The position numbers were made by a program, and so were the translations under genes. From Cliona cf. orientalis (lineage: Eukaryota; Porifera; Demospongiae; Clionaida; Clionaidae): a DNA stretch of 64,000 bases. Under the pieces are notes generated by a model. That model was not told the DNA's origin and did not search any database. It saw only the letters and a program-made list of their open reading frames with translations. The stretch covers positions 2,836,225 to 2,900,224 of the forward strand of contig OZ005690.1 of assembly GCA_963930775.1 (NCBI GenBank), written 5' to 3'. Shown here piece after piece: positions 19,990 through 30,071 of the stretch (positions within the stretch are counted from its first letter, which is position 1; each line of letters begins with the position of its first letter).

Positions 19990-20659
19990 AGAGAGAGAGG
20001 AGACAAGAGGTAGAAACTGACATACCTGCATACTGTCAATAGGACCACAATCATATCAGCTTAAAAATTTGACAATTGAGCTGCAGAAATAAAGATGGTG
20101 ATACAAATCAGAGAGAATGAGGTCGGGGGGGGGGGGGGGGGGAGGTGGAGAGACAGACAGAGAGAGAGAGAGAGATGAGATGAAGTAAGAGGAAAAACTG
20201 ACATACCTACATGTTGTCAATGGCTTCATCATCATATCAACATAAATTTGAAGGCAGAGCTGCAGAAAAAAATGGGGAGGCAAATCAAAGGAGAGAGAGA
20301 GGAATAGGAAGAGAGATATAGGACAAAAGATAAAAAAAAGAGAGAGGGGGCAGAAATAGAGAGATGAAGGAAGAGAGTTAGTGAGACAGACAAGTCTGTA
20401 CGACAGAAGGGGAAGGGAGAGGGAGAGAGATAGAGAGGAGAGGTAGAAACTGACATACCTGCATGCCATCAACAGGTCCCACCATCGCATCAGCTTAAAA
20501 ATTTGACAACTGAGCTGCAGAGATAAAATGGGGATACAATCATAAATCAATTTAAAAGAGAGGGAGGAGGAAGAGGCATTAGAGAGAGCTAAACGAGATG
20601 AACGAGAGAGACAAGACAAGAGAAAATAAGCAGGAGGTGAAGGGGGCAGAAACAGAAAC

Positions 20660-20728
<69 letters not shown>

Positions 20729-20830
20729 GATGAGGTAAGAGGAGAAACTTACATACATACATGCTGTCAACAGCTGTATCATCATAGCAGTTTAAATTTG
20801 AAGGCTGAGCTGCAGAGATAAACTTTGGGG
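19990..20830. repeat. GA-rich tandem array with ACTGACATACCTGCAT / GAGCTGCAG units
   Basis: Four degenerate units of about 180-300 bp share ACTGACATACCTGCAT, TGTCAACAG, CATCATATCAGCTTAAA, TTTGACAA and GAGCTGCAG, separated by GAGAGA tracts of varied length. The starts are near 20016, 20196, 20449 and 20744. Confidence 0.7.
20664..20726. repeat. (GA)n microsatellite
   Basis: About 30 uninterrupted GA units. It generates false Leu/Ser ORFs on the minus strand. Confidence 0.95.
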
Positions 20831-23114
20831 AAGCAGATCAAAGGAAAGAGGGAGGAGGAGAAGAGAGAAAGGGAGAGAGAGGGGAGGGGAGGGGAGGGAG
20901 AGAGTGGATAAAGAAAGAGAGGGGGCAGAATGAGGGAGAAAGACAAAAATGAAATAAAACATGTAGCAAGGAGAAGATAAGTAGCTAGTATTTATCACTC
21001 CCCAAAAGCTTAGCAGAACAGCCTTTAAATCTAAATGTGATATGGGAGGGGTATACTTCGAACCAAAAGTATCAAACTTGTTAATAGCTACCTGGGATAC
21101 CAATGGAGTTTGTAACCAGTTTCCCCCAATAAATTGAGCTATGTTAAGACCATGCAGGTATAGAATAGAAGTGGTACTGTGACTGCGACAATATCCTCAC
21201 CTTGTAGCTACTAGTGTAGCACTTCTCTACAGCCATTTGATCTTCTAGTTGTGTTTTAGACCTACAGATATTCATACAAAACAAAAGAGAGGTAAAAAAT
21301 ATGAACTAAAAGGCTTACAAATATGTAGGTTCAGCTTAGGGTTCATGTATTAGCTATCTACTCTAAAAGATGTTCAAACTACAGCTACCTAGCTAGCATA
21401 CTCAGAACAGTCAACACCAAGTTTAGCTAACTCAATGGGTTCCACACCATTTACCTTTGTTATTTTTAATGACTTCAGAGTTCTCTGCCTTCTTTCACAC
21501 AGAATAAGCACTCTTCATGTCTTCTCCATTTTCAAATTTCAGCTGCAGCTGCCACTCGCTCATTAATATGCCCATGCGTGTTATGACGTCATTACAGTAT
21601 GTAGTGAACACTGGTGATTATTTGTAGTGAAGCTCACTACCCATACATTTCACTAAGAATAATTGTAGTGAACCACCTCTCAGTAGTGACCGTCACTACC
21701 AATATAATTTCACTACATGGTAGTGAAGGGCAAAATAGTGACGGTCACTACCTCATGTAGTGACAGTCACTAGTCATTTTTTACAGTGCAGCGATGCATG
21801 TCACGCCAAAGGCGTTCAATGCGCTGATTGTGCACTGAGCTTCCCACCAACACTGAACGCCTTTCACTTCCACGGTGGCGGAGCATATGCTGAGCTACAA
21901 GAATATTCTCACCACCTTGGTCACAACGAATCCGTGATGGTAGTCCGTAACGCTGCACTGCTTGAAGAAATAAATCGTATACAGTGGCAGCTTTGTTGTT
22001 AGTAGAGCACTTAATAAAGACTACAAGTCTACTGTATCCATCAATTGAGCAGTGAGTGACAAAACGCCATCTAATTAACTTGTGGTGGCCATCTAAGAGG
22101 TAATAGACACCAGTCAGTATATACTATTAAATTTTGTATAAGATATAAAGCCTTGAAGCAACACACTGCTTGTATATCCCCACTGTCATGCAGAAAATTT
22201 AATTATTGAATTCATGAAGTACTATTGACTATTAATCTTGTACTTTTTTTGCATTCATTCCCTTGGGCCACCAAGGCGTGCCATTCTTCCTCCCTTTCAA
22301 CCCCCCCCCCCCCCCACTTACTTTTAGGGCCAGATAAAAGTGATGCTAATGCAACATACCTAAGTGCCACAATGAATTGGGCCCAGGCACAGAATACGGC
22401 TGTCGTTGGATAACATCACCTCTCCAGCGAAGAGCAGTGTACAAAGGATCAGTGACCCGAATAGCTCGCCGTACTCTTTCCCTAGTAACATTGAAGCCCA
22501 TTGACCTTAATCTTCCCCAAACCATTGTCTGTCCCATAGATGGGTGTTCTCTGCGCATGGATGTCAGGAGAAGTTTGAGTTCATTGTCTGAAAGAGTACC
22601 ACTAACAGACTGAACCATTTGAAACTCCACGCGTCGGCGGTAGACAGTCATATGTGATACTCCCAGCATTCTAGCAATCTGAGTCCACGTAAAAGACATC
22701 GAAGCCAAGAATTCAAGCTGCTCTCTTGTTATATCAAATTTGGGTCTTCCCCTCCTAGAGGTGTGAATACTTGAGGCAGTGTAGGAAGTTGTGCAACTCA
22801 GCTGCATGCATCTATCATTGTGTGCTTCCCACTGCTGTGATAATTCCCTCAGACAGGATAGTAGTTCAGTCAGTTTCGTCGAGTAGTCCTCAAACACAGC
22901 AGATTCGGCATCACTGTTTGGCGAAGCATGGTCAATATGATGTACTAGGGATGATAAACTCAGAATGGATGTTTGTATACGCTCCAGAGCATACTCGGAA
23001 AAAGATTGGTTGGCTGTTCCTGACTGCCGATCACAGGTACGAATGAATGCTGCTAATTCTTCAAAGAATCGTTCCCAGCCTAGCAGAGAATATGCCATAA
23101 TTTTATGCTACACA

Positions 23115-23448
23115 ATGTCTGATTCCTATACGAATCCAATTAGTGCGCACCCGCATTGGATCTGGAACCGGATACGGTACCCCGCAATATTACGGGGTCG
23201 CTAAAAAGTCCTTCTCAGTTGACCCCGCAATATGACGGGGTCATCACCTAACGACGTCGTCAGGCCGACCGCGCAATATTACGGGGTTTCCACACACCGC
23301 GGTGTCTCGGACCCCGTAATATGACGGGGTCAGTATCTGACGACGTCGTAACGCCGAAGCGCGTAATATTGCGGGGTGGACGTCGCAATATTGCGGGGTA
23401 AAGCGCGTAACGTCGTGCTCTGATTTTTGTTACGTTTGGCGCGCCATA
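23115..23448 (-). repeat. Right terminal inverted repeat of the large transposon
   Basis: Mirror of 11610-11943, with the same series of ACCCCGYAATATTRCGGGGT palindromes. The integrase ATG lies 17 bp inside its inner edge, so the repeat is likely to contain the integrase promoter. Confidence 0.9.
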
Positions 23449-23454
23449 CGCGCG

Positions 23455-23809
23455 ACTGCAGCAGCGTGACCAACCTGAAGTTCGGAAGGAATACTGTGCT
23501 ATCGAGTTCGTCTCTGTGATTGAAGCATCGAAACTTGTCGCTATCAAGGCTGAGAGTCGATCTTAGACGCCATCTCCATGATTTCTGGGGCGAGCATCGA
23601 TCGATGTGTACGCATTCTATTGACGACCTTTTACCACATGCACCATTATACTATGCAGCTACTGGGGAGATGGTCAAGGGTTCATTTTATAGCTAAGAGC
23701 GTGCAATACACTCTTGTATACACAATGTATGTTACAGAATAATGAAAGTAGCTAGCTAAATGCACACACAAGAGGTTCTTTATGCTAGCTATATTATATA
23801 ATATTATTT
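23455..23809. other. Flank of the transposon and TRAF-C 3' flank
   Basis: 23455-23640 is unique sequence without a gene. 23690-23800 matches 3040-3150 and 25415-25520 (AGAGCGTGCAATACAC, GTATGTTACAGAATAATG), the common 3' flank of the duplicated TRAF unit. Confidence 0.5.
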
Positions 23810-25135
23810 TCAGCAAGAAACTTTGAAGATCAAAGAATCACTAATTTTGAAATACTTGGGATGAAGGTCCTTATGTGCAATGAAAGTGTATGTGCCCCAG
23901 CCCTCGTTCTCATCTTCATCAATAACTTGACCAGAATTCCTTTGTGGTGTTTCTTCATTGTAGCTAATATCTACACTCCAGTGTTGGTCACCTTCTTGAT
24001 CAAGCAATGTAATGTTCAGGGAGCCATGAAAGGGCCACTTCAGCTGATGATCAAATTCACCACGCATTATTACAAAGAAAACTGATATGTGTGTTCCTTC
24101 ACCTATACCATAACCATTGACATCAACATTTAAGCACATCTTATAACCTTGTAAATGAGTGTAGAAAGGCCGGCTGTCCCATGTATCTCCACTTTCTCTC
24201 TTAGACGCATATTTGTCCAATACGAGCTGCACGGGGGCTATCTGCACATGTGATTTCAGCTTCTTAATTTCATCTTCAAGATCTAGAACACGAGCTTCCA
24301 GTTTCTCCAACATTTTTTGATGGTCAACAGTCTGTAGTGACAAATGAGCTGTCAAATCAGCACTGATGTGAGCTGGCAAGTCTTTGCGAGGTAACCTTGT
24401 CCCACAGCCAGTGAAACTAAAGGAACAGTTAATAACTTCTAGCGGGCAATCTTTAGCGAGATGCTTTGATAGACCCTTGAATTCAGTGGTCGCACCACAC
24501 TTGTTGGAACAAGGCACCAAACGTGAAGGACAAACAGGCTTATGACTGGTTGTGACTTCCTCGAAAGTAGACTTGTAATTATTGCAAATCTCACAGCAAA
24601 ACGGCCGCTTGGGACATAGCTTTGTTTTGTGCACTTCAATAAAACGACGCCCAAATGTTTCTCGACAGTGCGGGCAGTCTATTGGAACAAAGTGACAAAT
24701 ATTATCATCAGCTTGAACTGAATTGGACGGTGCACATGCACTTCCAGTGATGTCTAAGGAAATATGCTGAGTCAGCGTTCCCAGCTCACCCACCCATTCA
24801 CAACCAGACGTCTTATACGAACAGTAGACTTGCAAAGAGTTCAAGGTACGATTTAATCGGCGATTAGGAATAGCTGTGGTGAATGGCCCATTGCAGAGAG
24901 GACATGGCTTCCCTTCAGACTTGATAGGCTGTATGCAAGTACGGCAAAAGCTTGAGCCACAGTCACAGTCGATGAGATGTGGCTCTTTGAGAATAGATAG
25001 GCACACGGAGCATTCAGTTTGAAGGTGCTTGGGTGGCTCTTCGACGAAGACGCACTCGTGTCCTCCCTGGAGGTGAGATCTCTTTTGGTTCTGGGAGACT
25101 TCAACGGATTCAGCACAGCCACTGCTTCCTTCCAT
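23810..25135 (-). CDS. TRAF-C: RING / TRAF zinc finger / MATH adaptor
   Basis: Intronless, 441 residues, same architecture as TRAF-A and TRAF-B: RING at 42-81 (CSVC, CDCGSSFC, CPLC), TRAF zinc fingers, coiled coil (MLEKLEARVLDLEDEIKKLK), MATH from about 300 (SRPFYTHLQGYKM). It has a 5-6 residue insertion between zinc fingers (SACAPSNSVQ) and ends at FKVSC, about 6 residues shorter than its paralogs because of a premature stop after KVS. It is the most diverged intact member. Start chosen by paralog match and the upstream CRE block. Confidence 0.88.
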   Translation of the reverse strand: MEGSSGCAESVEVSQNQKRSHLQGGHECVFVEEPPKHLQTECSVCLSILKEPHLIDCDCGSSFCRTCIQPIKSEGKPCPLCNGPFTTAIPNRRLNRTLNSLQVYCSYKTSGCEWVGELGTLTQHISLDITGSACAPSNSVQADDNICHFVPIDCPHCRETFGRRFIEVHKTKLCPKRPFCCEICNNYKSTFEEVTTSHKPVCPSRLVPCSNKCGATTEFKGLSKHLAKDCPLEVINCSFSFTGCGTRLPRKDLPAHISADLTAHLSLQTVDHQKMLEKLEARVLDLEDEIKKLKSHVQIAPVQLVLDKYASKRESGDTWDSRPFYTHLQGYKMCLNVDVNGYGIGEGTHISVFFVIMRGEFDHQLKWPFHGSLNITLLDQEGDQHWSVDISYNEETPQRNSGQVIDEDENEGWGTYTFIAHKDLHPKYFKISDSLIFKVSC

Positions 25136-25163
25136 GACTCAGAGGTCACATCAAAGGTCGAAG

Positions 25164-25171
25164 TGACGTCA
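25164..25171. promoter_or_regulatory. CRE-like TGACGTCA upstream of TRAF-C
   Basis: Perfect palindrome 29 bp upstream of the ATG, in the block conserved among the four minus-strand TRAF copies. Confidence 0.5.
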
Positions 25172-25259
25172 TGCATGCAATTTATCGACCCTTTACCAGC
25201 AATATTTTAGCACCGACTCTCCCTTGCTTTTAATAGACAATATGGCAGTGCACATAGTT

Positions 25260-25385
25260 TAATAGCTACAAGAAGCTATTCTGTAGCTATTGTGAGCAGA
25301 TAAATCTGCTCACCCACTAAGCAACTGTAGCTAATACGGAGAGCTTGGAGGAAGTATAATAATTATTGATAATGAGATAGACCAT
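25260..25385 (+). pseudogene. Short remnant of the IQ-motif exon
   Basis: CACCCACTAAGCAACTGTA, GAGAGCTTGGAGGAAG and GATAATGAGATAGACC match the remnants at 10725 and 2930. A GCTA insertion sits in the IQ codons (CTGTAGCTAATACGG). Confidence 0.55.
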
Positions 25386-25399
25386 AACCTAATAAACAA

Positions 25400-26035
25400 T
25401 AATTATTAATAATATTATAGCTAAGAGCGTGCAATACACTACATAATGTATGTTACAGAATAATGAAAGTAGCTAGCTAAATGCACACACAAGAGGTTCT
25501 TTATGCTAGCTAGCTATATGATCATAATTATAATATATTATGTTGAATTCAATTTGGGTTACCGTATAGCGGGAAATTTTCGTTGGTGCTAATTTTCGTA
25601 TGATTGACCAGAACACCCTTAGAATAAATTTTCGTATTTTAAATTTCGTATGCTTGCTGCAGGAGATTGCGCGCATGCGCAGCTGGTAGTATGTGCGGTA
25701 TGCGGTAACGCTAGCATCTTGATCCTAATCGATGCTGATAGCGGTCCACTGGGATCAGAAAGGTCACTCCATTTCGACGCCTTGGCAAAGAACCGATAAA
25801 AGGCATCGTTCAGTAAACTAGGCTTGCATTTGAGTAGCTATAAAGGACATGGACATGAAGCCTTGTCTGTCAGTTCAAATATTGACAAGATTCACAGTTA
25901 ACCTAGCTAAAGCATGCCATCTGCAAGACAAGTGACACTGCGTGATTAGTAACGTGCGATCATGTCATGCAATGACTTACTCATAACACATATATTGATT
26001 AATTTATTAGGTATTGAACATTTAGCTAATTTTCA
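25400..26035. other. Copied TRAF 3' flank and unassigned sequence
   Basis: 25415-25555 repeats the 3' flank of TRAF-C and of the fragment at 3158, and stops at GTTGAATTCAATTT, which marks a duplication breakpoint. After it, TTACCGTATAGCGGGAAATT with ATTTTCGTAT phrases looks like part of a dispersed repeat. No gene seen. Confidence 0.5.
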
Positions 26036-26425
26036 TAATATAGTTAGTACATTTTTATGTTTCAATGAATCTCCGCCTTATTAAAGATTATTTACAGTCA
26101 AAATGTGGCAAACCTCCGAGATAAGGACATGCAACCTCCAAACAAAGGACAAAAGACCCGTTCCCAAAGTGTCCTTTGTTCGGAGGCTCGACTGTATCAC
26201 TGTAAAAATTGAAGAGTTATTTTAATCCGATAATATAGTTAGTACATTTTTATGTTTCAATGAATCTCCGCCTTATTAAAGATTATTTACAGTCAAAATG
26301 TGGCAAACCTCCGAGATAAGGACATGCAACCTCCAAACAAAGGACAAAAGACCCGTTCCCAAAGTGTCCTTTGTTCGGAGGCTCGACTGTATCACTGTAA
26401 AAATTGAAGAGTTATTTTAATCCGA
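26036..26425. repeat. Exact 195-bp tandem duplication
   Basis: 26036-26230 and 26231-26425 look identical by eye. The unit holds a 100-bp TA-flanked fold-back (ACAGTCAAAATGTGGCAAAC to CGGAGGCTCGACTGT, 26095-26194) and the first 36 bp of the CTGTAAAAATTGA element. It is absent from the paralogous place upstream of Death-TRAF copy 1, so it is recent. Confidence 0.85.
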
Positions 26426-27047
26426 TTTGAGTCCCCCCCCCCCCCCCCCCCCCCCAGTTGCATGCACAAGTAACCAAGCAATTTAAACCTCATGCATCAA
26501 CTATAATAATAATATTGGGGATATACCTGAAGCCTGGGCATGCAGTATTCAGTATAATTATTACACTGAATACAGGGTAACAACATTAGAAGTGCAGTTC
26601 TTTAAAGATCAAATAATAACACTTAAAGTCTAAAGTTTCAACTGACCACCAAGCATTTGAAGCAATCATGGAAATCTTGGAAACCACTTAGCCTCTGATA
26701 ATCAATGGTGCCAGATCCAATTGCAGACTGCACTAAGCTTATGAATGCATTCCAAGACCATCAGATGGTCACGAATATTTATGGTGATATAGCCTAAAAA
26801 GGCTGAAGCCAAACTCTTACCTCCTATAGTATATCATGATAATATTCTATAGGGTATGATAGCTAGACTCTACTTAGAAATCAATGAGAAGCCTCTATTT
26901 TTAATTGGTAATTACACAATCTTTCAGTGGCTAATTGAAGCCCTGGCCACGCATAAGCTGCTCAGGTTTCAGGTATCCCCAATATAGTTGAGGTTTAAAT
27001 TGCTTGGTTACTTGAAACCGGTTAAAATAACACTTCAAGTTTTACAG
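26395..27047. mobile_element. Fold-back MITE, copy 2 of the element at 4861-5504
   Basis: Same ends and interior as 4861-5504, duplicated together with the Death-TRAF gene. It differs by a run of about 23 C at 26432-26455 and by loss of part of the right arm (TTGTGCATGC missing near 27012). Confidence 0.75.
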
Positions 27048-27132
27048 TATAGCCATAATTATTATCCGGCCATATTTAATTTGCAGCAGACTCATGTACT
27101 GGATACCAAAACGCCTGTGCATAGTCAGAGAC

Positions 27133-29331
27133 ATGGCTGTATTTAGATCAGGTAAGTAATAGTTCAAATTATTGAAGTAGCTATAATAATATGCCTCAAT
27201 AATAATATTATTGTAATAATATATAGGTCAATTAACAATAGACGATTTCAAACTTGTTTATGAAATACTCTATTCAGCAAGATCAAAATGGCAAAATATT
27301 GCAGTTCAATTAGATATCTCTATAGATTGCGTTGATGCCATCAAAAAGTCTTATAATAATGATTGTGATGAGTGTCTGAGAGAGATAATTTCAAAGTATC
27401 TAAGAACTACATCTCCTTTATGGGAAGCTATAGCTGCTGCACTCAAAGCGAAATCAGTAGGGTATGAGAATGTTGCTTTGGTTGTTGAAAAAACTTATTT
27501 AAAGAGTTCAAGTGAAGCTAGTCGTGAGATACTCACACCTGACAGTGTCGTACAAATGCATAATAAACCACTACAAAACAGTGATTTTGGTTTTCAGTGC
27601 TTATGTGGGGAATGTACATTGGATTCATACTTGAGAGACGGTTGTCCACGTTCAGCTGATCATGACCATGATAAATTAAATGCAGCTATACTGGATGTTA
27701 GTAGAATAGAAAATCTTCAAAAAAGGCACAAGAAACATTTAGAATTTCAACTATCAGTCGAATCTAGAAAAATCATGGACTCATTTGGAAGTCTGTGCCT
27801 GGATACGCTAAAATCACTTGAGAATCAGAATGAAAAAGCTAGTAGAGTAGTAACAACAGTCATATTTTCACAAAAATTTCAGAGTAAACAAGATCATTTA
27901 ACAAAAGTAGAATTGGAACTATTTGCTTCTAATGAAGTTCATGAAGTGTTTACTCTACTTAAAAGACACAACATAATATCATTCCTGGAATACAGACCTT
28001 TAGACCGCATCATTATGGACTTAGGAATAGAGGAAGATAAAGATAGGCTTGAAAGTTATAAGCGACAGTTGCAACACTTTTGCAAGCGACGTGTATTTGA
28101 GGCTCCATGCAGTGCATTAACATTGAGGAGCAAGCATGAAAATTGTTCTAATCTGGTGGTGTTAATGGACAAAAAAATGGAAAATGCTATTACATTTCAT
28201 GATATAAAAGATGCTGAGGAAGAGATAGCTAACATTCTTAAATTAGATTCAGGCGCTCAGATTTATCTCCACAAAGTATGTCCAGGAAGTGTGCTATTGC
28301 ATTTTACAGTTCCACTGTCGACGTCAGGTATATTTCCACTAAAACTGTCTCAAGTGGCAATGTTGAAATATAAGGGATTTTCTGTAATAAGAGTTACTAA
28401 TCATTTCACACAAGTATCAATGATTCATGAAGACTGCACGAGAAAGAATTTTATTATGTATCAGGATTTCGATTTCAAAGAGGCAGAGTGTTCTCGATGC
28501 TTCCAAATTTTGCAGGATCCACAATTTACGTCATGCTGCAGAGTAAATTACTGCAAACAATGCATTGTTAATAATGACCAGTGTTGCTCTTGTGGAGAAA
28601 AATCCTTCTCCTTTCTGCCCAACAGAAAGATGAAAGATATATTAAGCATTCTACATACAAGGTGTATTCATGCACATTTAGGTTGCTCATGGGAGGGAGA
28701 GCTTTCAATGCTAGACAAACATATCAACGTAAAATCAATCAAGGAAGAATTGAAACCAAGTGGCTGTGAATTTCAACAGGATTGCTGTCCTTACCAGTGT
28801 GAGCTCATTCATCATCCAAGTCATAATACAGCAGATGTTTACCGCCTGGATATCTCTCCTGACTCGGCCTACAGTGAAGACAACTTTGTACCACAAAATT
28901 TAATAGACCCTGTACTTCCTATCACACTGACAATGAAAAATATTTACCAATACAGAACTGAAGGTGCAGAAGAGACTTACTGGTTTTCACGACCATTTTA
29001 TACCCATTATGGTGGATATAGACTTTGTCTTAGTGCTATAATCGGAGAAAAATCTAGACTATTCGTATATATCACACTCATGGAAGGTAGGTTTGATGGA
29101 CAACTAAAGTGGCCATTCAATGCAGACATAAAAATACAGCTACTTAACCACAAACCAAACAGTAGACCCTTAGAACGGTGGATAAAATACAAAAATGGAG
29201 AAAGAGTGATAGATGGTCCTATTGGTGCTGAAGGTATGGGCTGCGAAAAGCCAATAAAATTGTATACATATTCATCATCATTTGTAAGAGACAGCACTCT
29301 TCGATTCCGAGTTCATAGTTTTCTTAGTTAA
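27133..29331 (+). CDS. Death domain / RING / TRAF zinc finger / MATH fusion protein
   Basis: Two exons, 27133-27151 (MAVFRS, donor GTAAGT) and 27227-29331 (acceptor ATATAG), 707 residues. Residues about 8-95 form a Death-fold domain (LTIDDFKLVYEILYSARSKW, CLREIISKYL, LWEAIAAALK). A middle region about 165-310 (ESRKIMDSFGSLCLDTLKSL, DRIIMDLGIEEDKDRLESYK) is of a type I recall as common in sponge and cnidarian proteins, without a known job. Then a RING-like finger about 428-463 (CSRC, CCRVNYCKQC, CCSC), one TRAF-type finger and MATH about 578-705 (SRPFYTHYGGYRLCLS, GRFDGQLKWPF). The RING lacks both the Gly and His of the CGH signature. Inference: an adaptor joining death-fold recruitment to TRAF signalling in one chain. 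Copy 1 (5590-7760) is broken. Confidence 0.88.
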
Positions 29332-30071
29332 TTTTTGCCAACATTACAGTCGTACCTGCTACATTATCACCCTCTTCTTCTTATTTTGAGTTTGTAGATA
29401 TTATCTGTACAAAATATTAAGGACATGTGTGCATGTCTGACATCTACACTGAGAAATTGAATTAAGGGAAGCTAATAATATTATAATAATATTGTCCTAT
29501 AGCACTTTCCAAACAAATTAATAGGCTAGTGGTCAAAGTGTTCTTAACATCAGCCACCAATACTAGGCAACTATATCCTGTACCCAACATAGCTTATATG
29601 CATAAGTGTGAACATTTCAGTTTATATACCACCGCTAGTACTCAGACAATGTAATACTATATACACAACTGTGCAGAGGGTTTACACAATTCTAGTGCTC
29701 GATGATTTATCATAGATATTCATTACATTATTATTATGGGTTAGGTCATAGCTATAGAAGGGGGAAAAGCTGACTCATACTATGCATGCAATTGCAATGT
29801 CATGCAGTTACATGAATATTTAAATAAGTAGAGCTCTGTGGAGCACATACCACATGCGCACATTGTTCAATCTGTAGATCTACTTTTGAGTGTAATACAA
29901 AGAGCTTTGAGGGACTATATACTATAGCTACTGACAAAAAGAGTGTTATATGGATGCAGTAGCACTAATAATTATTATAACAAGGTCTTAGCATTCATTA
30001 TAATTATACAATAACTGACAATGTAATGATAATACATGTCATCAATAATTAGTATTATTATCACGGGTTAC
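29332..30071. other. Intergenic with IQ-exon remnant
   Basis: 29845-29893 matches 3490-3535 (the sequence beside the MITE at 3536) and runs into GTGTAATACAAAGAGCTTTG, a trace of the IQ-motif exon. 29332-29420 is the 3' flank shared with Death-TRAF copy 1. No gene seen. Confidence 0.5.

Larger units (their letters stand above)
19050..21788. mobile_element. 2.7-kb non-coding TIR element inside the integrase
   Basis: Ends CACTGTAAAAAATGACTAGT and ACTAGTCATTTTTTACAGTG; CA flanks both sides (19048-19049 and 21789-21790), and precise removal restores the integrase frame. Both ends hold many copies of TAGTGA/TCACTA units, some as TAGTGACGGTCACTA palindromes (19060-19225 and 21595-21775). The interior is GA-rich tandem repeat. 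No transposase is seen, so it must move in trans. ORFs within are low-complexity Ser/Leu/Pro translations of GA repeats. Confidence 0.85.
18573..23098 (-). pseudogene. IS3-like DDE integrase/transposase, split by an inserted element
   Basis: Exon 1 is 22360-23098 (ATG at 23098, 17 bp inside the right terminal repeat) and exon 2 starts at 22092; donor GTATGT, acceptor CTCTTAG, phase kept. Exon 2 is interrupted at codon 348 by the element at 19050-21788. Without that element and one CA copy, the exons total 1,518 nt, an uninterrupted 505 codons. Exon 1 carries an HTH (RGRPKFDITREQ, FTWTQIARMLGVSHMTVYRR). The catalytic core shows WHLDGHHK (D247), RCDQGGEN (D304) and NQRIERLW (E339), a DD34E spacing. 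The C-terminal part reads YVYLPRINKSLLEFKDAWN. Function by family: cutting and joining transposon ends. It is now broken unless the insert is spliced out. It converges on the HECT gene, 128 bp from its stop. Confidence 0.85.
11604..23454. mobile_element. Large DNA transposon carrying HECT ligase and DDE integrase
   Basis: Near-perfect, gap-free inverted repeats of about 334 bp lie at 11610-11943 and 23115-23448. They start TATGGCGCGCC and end GGCGCGCCATA. Both are flanked by CGCGCG (11604-11609 and 23449-23454). Because that hexamer is self-complementary, it can be read as a 6-bp target duplication. Inside are only the HECT gene (plus strand), the integrase (minus strand) and later nested insertions. 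The ends, the 6-bp duplication and the IS3-like integrase fit, from memory, the eukaryotic IS3EU group; this was not checked. Without the 2.7-kb nested element and its 2-bp duplication the element would be about 9.1 kb. The repeats are GC- and CpG-rich, unlike the surrounding AT-rich DNA. Confidence 0.88.

Noticed and set aside
19385-21103. Long minus-strand ORFs rich in Ser, Leu, Pro and Phe
   Set aside because: They are translations of GA-rich tandem repeats. They lack domains and are interrupted irregularly.
11604-23454. Polinton/Maverick giant element
   Set aside because: Long terminal repeats and an integrase fit in part, but no protein-primed polymerase, ATPase, protease or capsid gene is found. 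The integrase is IS3-like with its own HTH.
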